Of a stretch of 64,000 bases of DNA, positions 20,238 to 29,345 are shown in pieces. The notes beneath the pieces are model-generated. The model searched no databases and had not been told where the DNA came from. It saw nothing but the letters and a program-made list of their open reading frames with translations. Each line of letters begins with the position of its first letter. The first letter of the stretch is position 1. The stretch lies in contig NZ_LATZ01000128.1 in assembly GCF_000981385.1 (NCBI RefSeq), positions 248,001 through 312,000 on the forward strand, read 5' to 3'. The DNA is from Bacillus sp. SA1-12. GTDB taxonomy: Bacteria; Bacillota; Bacilli; Bacillales; Bacillaceae. Position numbers and translations under genes: made by a program.

Positions 20238-20888
20238 ATGAAAAAACAAAAACTTGCATTTATATATATTCTTTTATTATTAGTAGGGGCCATTGCCAAT
20301 GTGTATAAGGAACCGGTGGCCGCGAGTACTCAGGGGCCAGTTGTGATCCCGGATGAGGCGATTCGCCTGCGGATTTTAGCAAATAGTAATTCTGACGAAG
20401 ATCAAGAGTTAAAAAGAAAAGTTCGCGATGCGGTTAACAAGGAAATTACCGAATGGGTAGAAGAATTAACATCAGTCGAAGCAGCTAGAAAGTTAATTCA
20501 ATCAAGACTTCCTCAAATTGAAGCAATCGTTGAGGGTGTATTAGAAAAGGAAAACAAGCAGCAATCTTATTCAGTGGACTTTGGTAATGTAAACTTTCCA
20601 ACAAAGCTTTATGGAAACTTTGTTTATCCTGCTGGTGAATATGAAGCAATTTTAATTACTCTTGGTGAAGCAAAAGGTGCTAATTGGTGGTGTGTGTTAT
20701 TCCCGCCGCTATGCTTTCTGGATTTCTCCAATGGTGAAGCAGTTCAGGCGGCAGAAGATGAAACAACAAACGATCAAGAGAAAACAAATGAAAAGTTAAA
20801 CGAGCTTGTTGTCAATGAAGAGGAAGAAAAAGAAGAGGTAGAAGTGAAATTCTTTTTAGTAGAATGGTTCCAAGGTTTGTTTGCATAA
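20238..20888 (+). CDS. spoIIR: Stage II sporulation protein R
   Basis: Forespore-made, secreted signal that activates the SpoIIGA protease in the mother-cell membrane so that pro-sigma-E is processed. The 216 residues start with a signal peptide/TM segment (about 5-22), followed by the family hallmark IRLRILANSNSDEDQELKRKVRDAV and the Trp/Cys segment NWWCVLFPPLCF. A low-complexity acidic tail (residues 173-203) precedes VKFFLVEWFQGLF. An AGGGAGGCG ribosome site precedes the ATG. A sigma-F promoter is expected from family knowledge, but I could not identify it. Confidence 0.93.
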   Translation: MKKQKLAFIYILLLLVGAIANVYKEPVAASTQGPVVIPDEAIRLRILANSNSDEDQELKRKVRDAVNKEITEWVEELTSVEAARKLIQSRLPQIEAIVEGVLEKENKQQSYSVDFGNVNFPTKLYGNFVYPAGEYEAILITLGEAKGANWWCVLFPPLCFLDFSNGEAVQAAEDETTNDQEKTNEKLNELVVNEEEEKEEVEVKFFLVEWFQGLFA

Positions 20889-20889
20889 G

Positions 20890-20919
20890 AAAAGTGCAAG
20901 ACGCTTGGAGCTAGACACC
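20890..20919. repeat. Half copy of the dispersed repeat, inverted
   Basis: AAAAGTGCAAGACGCTTGGAGCTAGACACC reads as the reverse complement of the GTGTCTAGCTCCAGCGCC end (sequence shown here in two overlapping words: AAAAGTGCAAGACGC and GCTTGGAGCTAGACACC). Only one arm is present. It directly follows spoIIR. Confidence 0.6.
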
Positions 20920-21041
20920 ATAACAAACTACACAAATTTTATATCTCCTTTTAAAAAGTTGGGAAATGTCCCACAAAAATAAAAGAATAAAACTAGTTTT
21001 CACCTCATAGAGTTGTAATAGGAAAACTTAGTGGGGTGAAA

Positions 21042-21488
21042 ATGATGTTTTATCAGTTGAAAATAGCAGAGGAAAAAGATCTTAACCGGCTGACTAGCTT
21101 TGTTGAAAAGGCTGGGGTTAGTTCAGAAGGTTTTGAAAGTCTGATAGATTGCATTGTTTTAATGGAAAGTGGGGAGCATGAAGTGGTTGCTTGTATAGGT
21201 GTCGAGCCGATGGGGGAATATGGCTTATTGCGTTCTCTTGTGGTGTCGGACAAGCTTAAGCAGGCCCATATCCTAACGCTTTTTCAAAGCATTCAAGCAT
21301 TGGCAGAGCAAAAGGGCATTAATCATTTATTTTTAGTCACGAATAAGGATGCTTCCGTTCAATTTTTATCGCTAATGGGCTTTGATGAGATTGAACAAAC
21401 ATCGATTCCTAATCAGCTCTTATCTATTGATCATTTAAAAGGGTCTCTTGAACAAGACAATGCGAAAATTATGGTAAAGTCCTCATAA
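21042..21488 (+). CDS. ywlB: GNAT-type N-acetyltransferase-like protein YwlB
   Basis: 148 residues with a GNAT-like layout: an N-terminal RIAEEKD-like strand-helix start (LKIAEEKDLNRL), a central LLRSLVVSDKLKQA segment where acetyl-CoA would bind, and an FLSLMGFDEIE motif near the C-terminus. The canonical RxxGxG/A loop is not well kept, so activity is uncertain. It lies between spoIIR and ywlC as ywlB does in B. subtilis. I chose ATG 21042 after GTGGGGTGA, not the GTG at 21036. Confidence 0.75.
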   Translation: MMFYQLKIAEEKDLNRLTSFVEKAGVSSEGFESLIDCIVLMESGEHEVVACIGVEPMGEYGLLRSLVVSDKLKQAHILTLFQSIQALAEQKGINHLFLVTNKDASVQFLSLMGFDEIEQTSIPNQLLSIDHLKGSLEQDNAKIMVKSS

Positions 21489-21489
21489 T

Positions 21490-21713
21490 GTGGATATATC
21501 CACATACTTTTCCACATAAGTCACAGCCTTATCCACAATTTGTGGATAAGGCTTGTTTTATTGTGCTTCTTTTTATATACTTTCTGAGAGTTATTTATCT
21601 ACCTAAAGCGAAAAATAGAGTAGAAATGATCGGTTATTAAGGAGTTATAAACATATGAATACAAAAGTATGGGTTGTGGATGATCAAGCAACTTTATCCA
21701 CTAGTTATCCACA
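21490..21713. other. DnaA-box cluster
   Basis: Eight 9-mers match TTATCCACA with at most one mismatch: 21490-21498 (-), 21497-21505 (+), 21509-21517 (+), 21530-21538 (+, perfect), 21542-21550 (-, perfect), 21675-21683 (-), 21694-21702 (+) and 21705-21713 (+, perfect). The first two form the palindrome TGTGGATATATCCACA. Two more near matches lie in ywlC at 21863 and 21991. From memory, the ywlC region is one of the few DnaA-binding clusters mapped outside oriC in B. subtilis. Confidence 0.8.
21526..21561 (+). terminator. Terminator of ywlB built from two DnaA boxes
   Basis: AGCCTTATCCACA pairs perfectly with TGTGGATAAGGCT around a short loop, followed by TGTTTTA. The two stem arms are perfect DnaA boxes in opposite orientation, so the site is dual purpose. 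Confidence 0.75.
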
Positions 21714-22701
21714 TATTTCACAGGCGGCACAGCTATTAAGAGAAAATGAAGTAGTTGCTTTTCCGACAGAAACAGTTTATGGCTTGGGAGCCAATGCTTT
21801 TTCCGACGAAGCAGTACGTAAAATCTACGAAGCGAAAGGGAGACCAAGTGATAATCCGCTGATTGTCCACATTGCTTCTAAAAGCAAGCTTGATGAAATT
21901 GTTAAGGACATTCCCGATTATGCCTATAAATTAATTAACGAATGCTGGCCTGGACCGTTGACATTAATATTGCCGAAAAAAGGGGAGCAATTATCCACCC
22001 TTGTAACGGCAGGCCTTGATACAGTCGGTGTGAGAATGCCAGACCACCCGATTGCCCTTTCCCTCATCCGTGAGGCAGATGTCCCGATTGCAGCCCCAAG
22101 TGCCAATCGGTCCGGAAAGCCAAGTCCAACTCAAGCATCACATGTATACCATGATTTAAACGGAAAAATTAGTGGTATTGTGGATGGCGGGGCAACAGGA
22201 GTTGGCGTTGAATCGACAGTACTCGATTGCTCTTCCTCAGTTCCAACGATTTTGCGGCCGGGAGGAATTACGAAAGAACAGCTTGAAGCGATCATCGGAA
22301 AAGTGAAAATCGATCAGGCGCTTGTTGAAGAAGGACATGCTCCTAAATCTCCAGGGATGAAATACACCCATTATGCTCCAAATGCTCCTGTTGTGGTTGT
22401 AAAAGGGAGTATAGAGTTTCTGCAGAAGGTGATCAATAAACAACGATCAGAAGGTAAAAAAGTGGGTGTACTGACGACGAGTGAAAATGTCAGAAAGCTT
22501 GATGCAGATACAATCATTCCATGCGGAAGCCGTGCGGATTTACAATCAGTTGCTGCCCAGCTTTATGATAGCTTGAGAAGGTTTGATGAAGAAGATGTCG
22601 AGATTATTTTAAGTGAAAGCTTTCCGCAAGAGGGTGTAGGGGAAGCGATCATGAACCGGTTGTTAAAGGCTGCAGGAAACAACCTTATTTTTGAAAGGTG
22701 A
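21655..22701 (+). CDS. ywlC: Threonylcarbamoyl-AMP synthase (Sua5/YwlC)
   Basis: Makes threonylcarbamoyl-adenylate from threonine, bicarbonate and ATP, the first step of the t6A37 modification of ANN-decoding tRNAs. It has 348 residues: an N-terminal YrdC/TsaC domain (FPTETVYGLG, KGRPSDNPL, APSANRSGKPSPT) and a C-terminal Sua5 Rossmann-like domain (about 215-348), so it is the long Sua5 form. The N-terminal coding DNA carries DnaA boxes. It ends in a bidirectional terminator where the glucarate cassette begins; B. subtilis has mntP next. Confidence 0.93.
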   Translation: MNTKVWVVDDQATLSTSYPHISQAAQLLRENEVVAFPTETVYGLGANAFSDEAVRKIYEAKGRPSDNPLIVHIASKSKLDEIVKDIPDYAYKLINECWPGPLTLILPKKGEQLSTLVTAGLDTVGVRMPDHPIALSLIREADVPIAAPSANRSGKPSPTQASHVYHDLNGKISGIVDGGATGVGVESTVLDCSSSVPTILRPGGITKEQLEAIIGKVKIDQALVEEGHAPKSPGMKYTHYAPNAPVVVVKGSIEFLQKVINKQRSEGKKVGVLTTSENVRKLDADTIIPCGSRADLQSVAAQLYDSLRRFDEEDVEIILSESFPQEGVGEAIMNRLLKAAGNNLIFER

Positions 22702-22752
22702 AAAAGGGAGGGACAGTCCCCAAGCAAACGCTGGGAATTGTCCCTCTTTTTC
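22702..22752. terminator. Terminator between ywlC and the glucarate regulator
   Basis: AAAGGGAGGGACAGTCCC pairs with GGGAATTGTCCCTCTTT, with A and T runs on the two sides. It probably serves both convergent genes. Confidence 0.85.
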
Positions 22753-22773
22753 GTCCTTGTCACCACAGACTTC

Positions 22774-23475
22774 TTATTTCTCAGAAGAAAGCTTAAGTAC
22801 CTTTTGCCGCACATAATCAAGATGGTTATACATGTGCTGAAATGCTGCCTGTGGATTGCGCTGCTCTAGAGCGGAGTAAATCGCTTGATGATGTGAAACG
22901 GTTAGATCACGCTCCCGGGTTTCAATTAAGCTGTCAATTTTTTGATGGGTGATGAGCAAAGAATCAATCATCCCTTCTACAATCGGATTATTTGCACTGA
23001 TTGCGATGATGCGATGAAATTCTTTGTCATGGTCACCGTAATTATTGTCTTTGCTGTTTGCGATGGCATCGATCGTTTCTTGCAGAGCGGCAAGCTGCTC
23101 GTCCGTTATTTTTTCAGCCGCCATTGTGACAAGCCCAAGCTCAAGGGCCATTCGGGCTTCAATAATCGCCGGTAAATTATCAATGGCAAGTGCAAGCATA
23201 ACAGAGAATGGATGACTTCCGATTTTATTGTTAAAAAATGTGCCTTCCCTTGTTTTGCGCGTAATAACACCTAGTGTTTCAAGGGCGCTTAGAGCTTCAC
23301 GGATAACCGGCCTGCTTACATCGAGCTCCTCCATAAGCTCTGTTTCAGGGGGAAGCTTATCTCCAGCCTTCATTTGTCCGCTTACGAGCAGCTGAACAAT
23401 CCGGTCGACCACTTGTTTTGCAAGTGTACTGCGGCTAACCGATTGAACGCCGATTTTTTTTGATGGGACACTCAT
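22774..23475 (-). CDS. FadR-type GntR transcriptional regulator of glucarate genes
   Basis: 233 residues. The N-terminal winged helix (residues about 14-80: SGQMKAGDKLPPETELMEELDVSRPVIREALSAL, quoted as SGQMKAGDKLPPETEL then VSRPVIREAL) is GntR type. The C-terminal FCD domain (about 90-225) has the Asp/His ligand pattern around HDKEFHRII and VSHHQAI. It corresponds to ycbG, which neighbours gudP-gudD in B. subtilis, and probably controls the cassette in response to a sugar-acid intermediate (inference). A candidate operator overlaps its own upstream region at 23508-23528. Confidence 0.88.
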   Translation of the reverse strand: MSVPSKKIGVQSVSRSTLAKQVVDRIVQLLVSGQMKAGDKLPPETELMEELDVSRPVIREALSALETLGVITRKTREGTFFNNKIGSHPFSVMLALAIDNLPAIIEARMALELGLVTMAAEKITDEQLAALQETIDAIANSKDNNYGDHDKEFHRIIAISANNPIVEGMIDSLLITHQKIDSLIETRERDLTVSHHQAIYSALEQRNPQAAFQHMYNHLDYVRQKVLKLSSEK

Positions 23476-23507
23476 TATGTAAACCTCTTTTCATTGAAGA
23501 TTCAATT

Positions 23508-23528
23508 TAACTTATATTGTAAGACTAA
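23508..23528 (-). promoter_or_regulatory. Candidate operator of the glucarate regulator (own gene)
   Basis: On the - strand it reads TTAGTCTTACAATA followed by TAAGTTA. It shares GTCTTACNAT with the sites at 26489 and 26590. Its place just upstream of the regulator suggests autoregulation. Confidence 0.55.
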
Positions 23529-23633
23529 TTATATTATATCATGTAAAATTTTTCATGGCGGAAAGGAGAAATAAGCTTTAATAATAAATGCGCCACTCAA
23601 CAGAGTGACGCATCTTTATTGAAAGTGAGGAGT

Positions 23634-24992
23634 TTATCTCACAAGACAAGGGCGTTTCGGGTCAAATTTCCAGCCTGGAATTAAATATTGCATGGCGAGT
23701 GCATCATCCCTAGCTCCAAGACCCTTATGAAGATAAAGCTGATGAGCCTTTTCAATTTGCTCCATATCGATTTCGATTCCAAGTCCGGGCTTATCCGGTA
23801 CATCCACCATTCCGCCAACAATGTTAAATGGCTCCTTAGTTAAACGCTGTCCGTCCTGCCAAATCCAGTGGGTATCAATCGCTGTGATTTTTCCTGGTGC
23901 AGCAGCAGCAACGTGAGTAAACATGGCTAGTGATATATCAAAGTGATTATTTGAGTGAGACCCCCATGTCAGTCCCCAATCATGGCACATTTGTGCGACA
24001 CGTACAGATCCTTGCATTGTCCAGAAATGCGGGTCAGCAAGCGGGATATCAACTGATTGCAACTGGATGGAATGGCCCATTTGACGCCAATCTGTTGCAA
24101 TCATGTTTGTGGCAGTAGGCAAACCGGTTGCCCGTCTAAATTCTGCCATGATTTCTCGTGCGGAATAGCCATTTTCCGCCCCGCAAGGATCCTCCGCATA
24201 GGCTAATACATGATGCTGGTCTCTGCAAAGCTTAATAGCATCCTCTAAAAGCCAGCCGCCATTTGGATCAAGAGTAATGCGTGCTTCTGGAAAGCGTTCA
24301 GCCAGCGCGGTCACCGCTTCAATCTCTTCCTCTCCACGCAGCACGCCGCCCTTTAATTTAAAATCATTAAATCCATAACGAGCATGGGCAGCTTCTGCCA
24401 ACCGCACAATGGTTTCAGGGGTTAACGCTTGTTCATGGCGAAGGCGAAACCAGTCATCTTCCGCCTCCTTGTCGCTCAAATAAGGGAGATCTGTTTGGTT
24501 CCGGTCTCCGACATAAAAGAGGTAGCCAAGCATTTCTACTTTATCGCGCTGCTGCCCCTCGCCAAGAAGGGCGGCAACTGGTACGCCAAGATATTGTCCT
24601 GCTAAGTCAAGCAGGGCTGCTTCTAAAGCTGTTACTGCATGAATAGTGATCCGAAGGTCAAAGGTCTGCTGCCCGCGTCCGCCTGAATCCCGATCTGCAA
24701 ATTGTCTCCGGACTTTGTTAAGGATATTGTTATATGCTCCAATTGCTTGCCCCATGACCAATGGCTTTGCATCTTCAAGAGTTTGGCGGATTTTCTCACC
24801 ACCTGGAACCTCGCCAACCCCGGTATTGCCATTGTTATCTTTTAAAATGACGATATTGCGTGTAAAGTAAGGGGCATGGGCACCGCTTAAATTGAGAAGC
24901 ATACTGTCATGTCCTGCTACGGGAATGACTTTCATTTCTTTAATAACCGGTGTACCTGATATTATATTTTCTTTAACTAATTGAGTATTCAT
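23634..24992 (-). CDS. gudD: Glucarate dehydratase
   Basis: Dehydrates D-glucarate (and often L-idarate) to 5-dehydro-4-deoxy-D-glucarate. The 452 residues belong to the enolase superfamily, mandelate racemase branch. Visible catalytic features are the KxK pair in DFKLKGG, metal ligands in LDPNGGW, AEDPCG and TNMIATD, and the general base His in [11 protein letters not shown] use the inner ATG 24992 (MNTQLVKE), 6 nt from GGGAGAG; the upstream ATG abuts the ribosome site. It is co-transcribed after gudP with 32 nt between them. By eye its codons are more GC-rich than those of neighbouring core genes. Confidence 0.95.
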   Translation of the reverse strand: MNTQLVKENIISGTPVIKEMKVIPVAGHDSMLLNLSGAHAPYFTRNIVILKDNNGNTGVGEVPGGEKIRQTLEDAKPLVMGQAIGAYNNILNKVRRQFADRDSGGRGQQTFDLRITIHAVTALEAALLDLAGQYLGVPVAALLGEGQQRDKVEMLGYLFYVGDRNQTDLPYLSDKEAEDDWFRLRHEQALTPETIVRLAEAAHARYGFNDFKLKGGVLRGEEEIEAVTALAERFPEARITLDPNGGWLLEDAIKLCRDQHHVLAYAEDPCGAENGYSAREIMAEFRRATGLPTATNMIATDWRQMGHSIQLQSVDIPLADPHFWTMQGSVRVAQMCHDWGLTWGSHSNNHFDISLAMFTHVAAAAPGKITAIDTHWIWQDGQRLTKEPFNIVGGMVDVPDKPGLGIEIDMEQIEKAHQLYLHKGLGARDDALAMQYLIPGWKFDPKRPCLVR

Positions 24993-25024
24993 TTTCATCT
25001 CTCCCATTCAACTAGATTAATAGA

Positions 25025-26368
25025 TTAAGATGTTAATTTTACGCGCTTAATTTCACCAACCAAGAATAAGTAGCTGAAAATTGCCACAAGGGCATTAGCA
25101 CCAACGAAGATTAGTGCTCCATTAAATGAACCTGTCACGCTGATAATATACCCTATAATAATAGGTGTAGTGATACCCGCTATATTACCGAACGTATTGA
25201 ACAGACCGCCGCTTACACCAGACATTTCCTTAGGCGATGTATCTGAGACAACAGCCCAGCCTAGTGCGCCAAATCCTTTTCCAAAAAAGGCCAGAGCCAT
25301 AACAAAAATGACAACCCATTGAGCTTCTACATAGTTTGCAGCAACTAAACTCATTGACATAACCATCCCAATGACAATAGGTGTTTTACGAGCAACTGTT
25401 AATGAAAAACCTTTTCGCAGGAGGAAATCTGAAAACAATCCCCCAAGAATCCCGCCCAAAAAGCCGCAGATCGCAGGGAGGGAGGCAATAAAACCAACTT
25501 CTAGAATGGTCATCCCTCTCTCTTGCACAAGATAGACTGGGAACCATGTTAGGAAGAAATAGGTTAAGGTTGTAATGCAATATTGTCCTAGATAAATTCC
25601 TAATAGCATCCGGTTTGATAACAGCTTTTTAACATTACTCCAGTTTACCCCTTTTTTTGCATCTGTTTGATCCATATGAATCAAAGCTCCGCCAGCCTCA
25701 ATATAATCAAGCTCAGCCTGGCTTATGCGCGGATGTTCCTTTGGATTGTGAATGGTTTTTAGCCAGATAAAGGCTACAATGATGCCTATCGTACCCATGA
25801 AGTAAAAGACATACTCCCATCCGAATTTGTATGTAATGTAACCCATTATCGGCGCGAAGAGAACGGTTGCAAAATACTGAGCGGAATTAAAGGTAGCTGC
25901 TGCTGTACCACGTTCATGACCTGGAAACCAAGATGCTACGATCCTGCTATTAGCTGGGAAGGACGGTGCCTCCGCCAATCCAACGAGAAACCGGAGTCCA
26001 AATAGAATGATGACAGCTGTTCCAACCGAACCGAAGATGCCGATTGTTCCTTGTAATAGAGTAAAACAAGACCAGAGGAAGATGCTCCAAAAGTAAACCT
26101 TTTTTGAACCGAAGCGGTCGAGAAGCCATCCGCCTGGAATTTGCCCTGCCACGTATGACCATGCAAATGCCGAGAAAACATAGCCCATCATGACGGAGTC
26201 TAGGCCAAGCTGATTGGACATATCAGATCCCGCGATTGATAAAGTTGCACGATCTGCATAATTTATCGCCGTAACCAGAAAGAGCATAGCAACAATCATC
26301 CAACGGGTTCGTGTCTTTTTTTCAGAATTTGGAGTTATCGGATTTATAGCTTTTTCAATCGCGCTCAT
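25025..26368 (-). CDS. gudP: Glucarate transporter, MFS family
   Basis: Major-facilitator permease of the anion:cation symporter group that imports hexuronate and aldarate ions. The 447 residues form about 12 membrane segments, with TM1 at residues 22-45 containing INYADRATLS, typical of GudP/ExuT-type carriers, and the signature GxLxDRFGSKK loop (GGWLLDRFGSKK) after TM2. The start ATG 26368 follows GGAAGTGAGA; the longer frame upstream lacks one. It is the first gene of the gudP-gudD operon and divergent from kdgD. Confidence 0.93.
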   Translation of the reverse strand: MSAIEKAINPITPNSEKKTRTRWMIVAMLFLVTAINYADRATLSIAGSDMSNQLGLDSVMMGYVFSAFAWSYVAGQIPGGWLLDRFGSKKVYFWSIFLWSCFTLLQGTIGIFGSVGTAVIILFGLRFLVGLAEAPSFPANSRIVASWFPGHERGTAAATFNSAQYFATVLFAPIMGYITYKFGWEYVFYFMGTIGIIVAFIWLKTIHNPKEHPRISQAELDYIEAGGALIHMDQTDAKKGVNWSNVKKLLSNRMLLGIYLGQYCITTLTYFFLTWFPVYLVQERGMTILEVGFIASLPAICGFLGGILGGLFSDFLLRKGFSLTVARKTPIVIGMVMSMSLVAANYVEAQWVVIFVMALAFFGKGFGALGWAVVSDTSPKEMSGVSGGLFNTFGNIAGITTPIIIGYIISVTGSFNGALIFVGANALVAIFSYLFLVGEIKRVKLTS

Positions 26369-26488
26369 AATCTCACTTCCTTTTATTATTATGGTATCGC
26401 TTACAAAAATCAAAGAAAAATAATTTCAAATTTTATAAGTTTATTATAATGTCATTCCTCCTTTATTGAAGCAAAATTCAAAATATTA

Positions 26489-26509
26489 TTTGTCTAATAG
26501 TAAGACAAA
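26489..26509. promoter_or_regulatory. Candidate operator, palindromic
   Basis: TTTGTCT and AGACAAA form perfect 7 bp arms around AATAGTA. On the - strand it contains GTCTTACTAT, like the other two sites. It lies upstream of gudP. Confidence 0.6.
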
Positions 26510-26589
26510 TAAATTTGATTGTCAATCATTTTCCCAAGTAAAAAATAATCATGAAATTTTTTCAATATTCTTATTGAAACGTTCGTCTA

Positions 26590-26610
26590 TTTGTCTTACA
26601 ATAAAACAAA
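26590..26610 (+). promoter_or_regulatory. Candidate operator upstream of kdgD
   Basis: TTTGTCTTACAATA followed by AAACAAA. It shares 14 or more positions with the palindrome at 26489 and lies about 20 nt upstream of the kdgD start codon, where it could block initiation or early elongation. Confidence 0.55.
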
Positions 26611-26631
26611 ACATATAAAGGAGGAACGGTT

Positions 26632-27564
26632 ATGAATCATTTTCGCAAGGCGCCATCTGGAATTTTAGGATTTCCAGTTGCTCCATTTACAGTAAATAAT
26701 AAGCTTGATGAAAAGTTACTTGCCCAAAATATTCAGTTTTTACTAAATGAAGGACTTGAAGCAATTTTTGTAGCATGTGCAGCTGGAGAATATCCATCAT
26801 TAAGCAAAGAAGAATATGAAGCAATGGTAGAGGTCGCTGTGTCAGTTACAAATGGAAAGGTTCCTGTTTATACAGGAGTTGGAGGCAACATCCAAATTTC
26901 TCTGGAATTTGCTGAGATATCGGCTAAAAGGGGTGCGGATGGTTATCTAATTTTACCGCCATATCTTGTTTCAGGGGAGCAATCAGGTCTTGCGGATTAT
27001 TTTAAAACAATTGCGGAAAGTACAGAATTAAATGCCATTGTTTACCAGAGAGATCAGGTTTCTTTATCATTAGAAACTTTGGAAACGCTTGCGGAGATAC
27101 CACAGGTTGTTGGGGTAAAGGATGGACTTGGCAATATGGAGTTAAATACTCTTCTTACTCAAACATTTAAGCAGCGATTTGGATGGCTGAATGGCATGCC
27201 ATTGGCAGAAGTGACAATGCCTGCCTATGTTCCGCTTGGGTTTAACTCTTATTCATCAGCGATCTCAAATTATATCCCGCATATTTCAAGAATGTTTTAT
27301 GACGCCGTTTTAAACCACGATCAAGAAACGGTGGACGATCTTTATCAACATGTCATTTTACCAATTAACAGCATTCGCAAAAAGCGGAATGGATATGCTG
27401 TATCTCTTATTAAAGCAGGGATGGAAATCATGGGCATTCCGGTGGGGCAAACAGTCAGAAAGCCAATCAAACCAGTGGAAAAGGAGCATTATGCAGAATT
27501 AGAAGTGATTTTAAAGCAGGCAATGGATCGTTATCCAAAACCAGTAACAGAAAAATCATTATAA
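26632..27564 (+). CDS. kdgD: 5-dehydro-4-deoxyglucarate dehydratase
   Basis: Converts 5-dehydro-4-deoxy-D-glucarate to alpha-ketoglutarate semialdehyde with loss of water and CO2. The 310 residues are a DHDPS/NAL-type TIM barrel: Schiff-base Lys163 in GVKDGLG, catalytic Tyr138 in IVYQRD, and AAGEYPSLS in place of the usual GTTGE phosphate-loop motif. It is the equivalent of B. subtilis ycbC. A strong AAAGGAGGAACGG ribosome site is present. It sits 15 nt before the dehydrogenase gene that uses its product. Confidence 0.93.
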   Translation: MNHFRKAPSGILGFPVAPFTVNNKLDEKLLAQNIQFLLNEGLEAIFVACAAGEYPSLSKEEYEAMVEVAVSVTNGKVPVYTGVGGNIQISLEFAEISAKRGADGYLILPPYLVSGEQSGLADYFKTIAESTELNAIVYQRDQVSLSLETLETLAEIPQVVGVKDGLGNMELNTLLTQTFKQRFGWLNGMPLAEVTMPAYVPLGFNSYSSAISNYIPHISRMFYDAVLNHDQETVDDLYQHVILPINSIRKKRNGYAVSLIKAGMEIMGIPVGQTVRKPIKPVEKEHYAELEVILKQAMDRYPKPVTEKSL

Positions 27565-27579
27565 AAGGAGGATGAACAA

Positions 27580-29043
27580 ATGGTTGTATCTATTGAGACA
27601 AAAACCTATTTAAACTTTATTAATGGTGAATGGGTGCCATCGATTAGCAATGAAGTCGAAAAAAGCTTGAATCCGGCAGATAATGAGGCGGTTGTAGGAT
27701 ATGTGCAAAAATCCACTAAAAAGGATTTAGACCATGCTGTAAAGTCCGCCAAGCAAGCGAAGGAGGCATGGCGAAAGCTTTCTGGAGCTGAACGGGGAGA
27801 ATACTTATACAAAGCAGCAGCTATACTCGAAAAACGCATCAGTGAAATTGCAGAATGTGCGACAAGTGAAATGGGCAAAACAATTGCCGAAACAAAAGGT
27901 GAAACAGCACGCGGCATTGCCATTCTAAAGTATTATGCTGGAGAAGGGATGAGGAAAGTAGGGGATGTGATTCCTTCTACAGATCCATCTGCTCTCATGC
28001 TCACAACAAGAGTACCTCTTGGCGTTGTTGGTGTGATCACTCCATGGAATTTCCCGATTGCAATACCGATCTGGAAGATGGCACCTGCACTTGTCTATGG
28101 AAACACTGTTGTGATTAAACCAGCGACAGAAACAGCGATTACCTGTGCCAAAATTATGGAGTGCTTCGAAGAAGCGGGATTTCCGCCTGGGGTTGTCAAT
28201 ATGATTACAGGCCCCGGCAGTGTCGTTGGCCAAGGGATTGCCGACCATCAAGATATTAATGGGATTACCTTTACTGGCTCAAACAACATCGGGAAACAAA
28301 TTGGTCAGGCAGCCCTTGCAAGAGGAGCGAAATACCAGCTTGAAATGGGAGGGAAAAACCCAGTTATTGTCGCTGCGGATGCGGATCTTAGCCTTGCCGC
28401 TGATGCAGTCATTGCAGGGGCATTCCGTTCAACAGGACAAAAATGTACAGCGACTAGCCGCGTTATTGTCTTATCTGAAGTCTATGAAGAATTCAAACAA
28501 ATCCTTGTTCAGAGAACAAAAGAGATTACTATAGGTGATGGATTTGACAGCAGCACATGGATGGGCCCTTGTGCAAATGAAAGCCAGCTTCGTACCGTTC
28601 TTTCCTATATAAATAAAGGAGTAGAAGAAGGGGCAACACTATTAACCGGAGGGAAACGTGCCGAGGATGGGGAATTGGAAAAAGGCTATTATGTGGAGCC
28701 GACGATCTTTGACAACTGTACTCCAGAAATGGCCATTGTACAGGAGGAAATTTTCGGACCGGTGATCGCACTTCTAAATGCGGAATCCGTACAAGAAGCG
28801 ATTAAACTGGCTAATAATGTAGAGTATGGGCTTAGTGCCTCTATTTTTACAGCCAATATTCAAAACCTGCTGTCATTCATTGAGGATATGGACGCCGGAT
28901 TGATTCGTGTCAATGCAGAAAGTGCTGGTGTTGAATTACAGGCGCCATTTGGAGGAATGAAAAACTCCAGCTCTCATTCACGTGAACAAGGTGAAGCAGC
29001 GAAGGAATTTTTCACATCCATTAAAACGGTGTTTATTAAATAA
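27580..29043 (+). CDS. ycbD: Alpha-ketoglutaric semialdehyde dehydrogenase
   Basis: NAD(P)-dependent oxidation of 2,5-dioxopentanoate to alpha-ketoglutarate, which enters the TCA cycle and completes glucarate breakdown. The 487-residue aldehyde dehydrogenase has the PWNFPIAIP cofactor segment, catalytic Glu in LEMGGKNP, nucleophile Cys289 in GQKCTATSR and [10 protein letters not shown]. It forms an operon with kdgD (AAAGGAGGATGAACAA ribosome site in the gap). It matches ycbD in B. subtilis, where the same enzymes form the glucarate locus at a different chromosomal place. Confidence 0.93.
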   Translation: MVVSIETKTYLNFINGEWVPSISNEVEKSLNPADNEAVVGYVQKSTKKDLDHAVKSAKQAKEAWRKLSGAERGEYLYKAAAILEKRISEIAECATSEMGKTIAETKGETARGIAILKYYAGEGMRKVGDVIPSTDPSALMLTTRVPLGVVGVITPWNFPIAIPIWKMAPALVYGNTVVIKPATETAITCAKIMECFEEAGFPPGVVNMITGPGSVVGQGIADHQDINGITFTGSNNIGKQIGQAALARGAKYQLEMGGKNPVIVAADADLSLAADAVIAGAFRSTGQKCTATSRVIVLSEVYEEFKQILVQRTKEITIGDGFDSSTWMGPCANESQLRTVLSYINKGVEEGATLLTGGKRAEDGELEKGYYVEPTIFDNCTPEMAIVQEEIFGPVIALLNAESVQEAIKLANNVEYGLSASIFTANIQNLLSFIEDMDAGLIRVNAESAGVELQAPFGGMKNSSSHSREQGEAAKEFFTSIKTVFIK

Positions 29044-29106
29044 ATAGTTAAATAAGTAGAGGCTCATCTTTTCTTTGAGAACGAATCTATAATTGGAGGA
29101 AACCTT

Positions 29107-29247
29107 ATGTGGATCATTACGTTGTATTCACAGTCGAATATCTCAATGTTTGAATTCGCTTCAGAAAAAGAAGCGAGGGAAGCCTTCAATAGAATCCGAG
29201 GCTGTAAGATTCTTTCACAAATCATTTACTATAATGATCCTTTATAA
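29107..29247 (+). CDS. Small conserved-looking protein (46 residues)
   Basis: A short frame starting MWIITLYSQSNISMFEF and ending IIYYNDPL, preceded by GGAGG with 7 nt spacing, so it is likely translated. The sequence FEFASEKEAREAFNRI looks like a small alpha/beta domain, and similar short ORFs occur in Bacillus genomes as far as I recall. No function is known to me. It is 63 nt downstream of the dehydrogenase gene and before a strong terminator, so it may be the last cistron of the cassette. Confidence 0.6.
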   Translation: MWIITLYSQSNISMFEFASEKEAREAFNRIRGCKILSQIIYYNDPL

Positions 29248-29345
29248 GAAAAAGGATAGAGAACGAGTTGAAAAGGTATAGGAACACGAAAGCTTGAATG
29301 GGCTGCATGGTCAGAATAAAAATTAGATGGCAAAAACGACCCCAA

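Larger units (their letters stand above)
26369..26631. promoter_or_regulatory. Divergent control region of the glucarate cassette
   Basis: A 263 bp AT-rich region between gudP and kdgD. It contains two operator-like sites of one type (26489-26509 and 26590-26610), one facing each operon. A single FadR-type regulator could silence both directions from here (inference). Confidence 0.6.

Noticed and set aside
22774-29043. Glucarate block as a prophage or transposon
   Set aside because: No integrase, transposase, terminal repeats or target duplication were seen. It is bounded by ordinary terminators.
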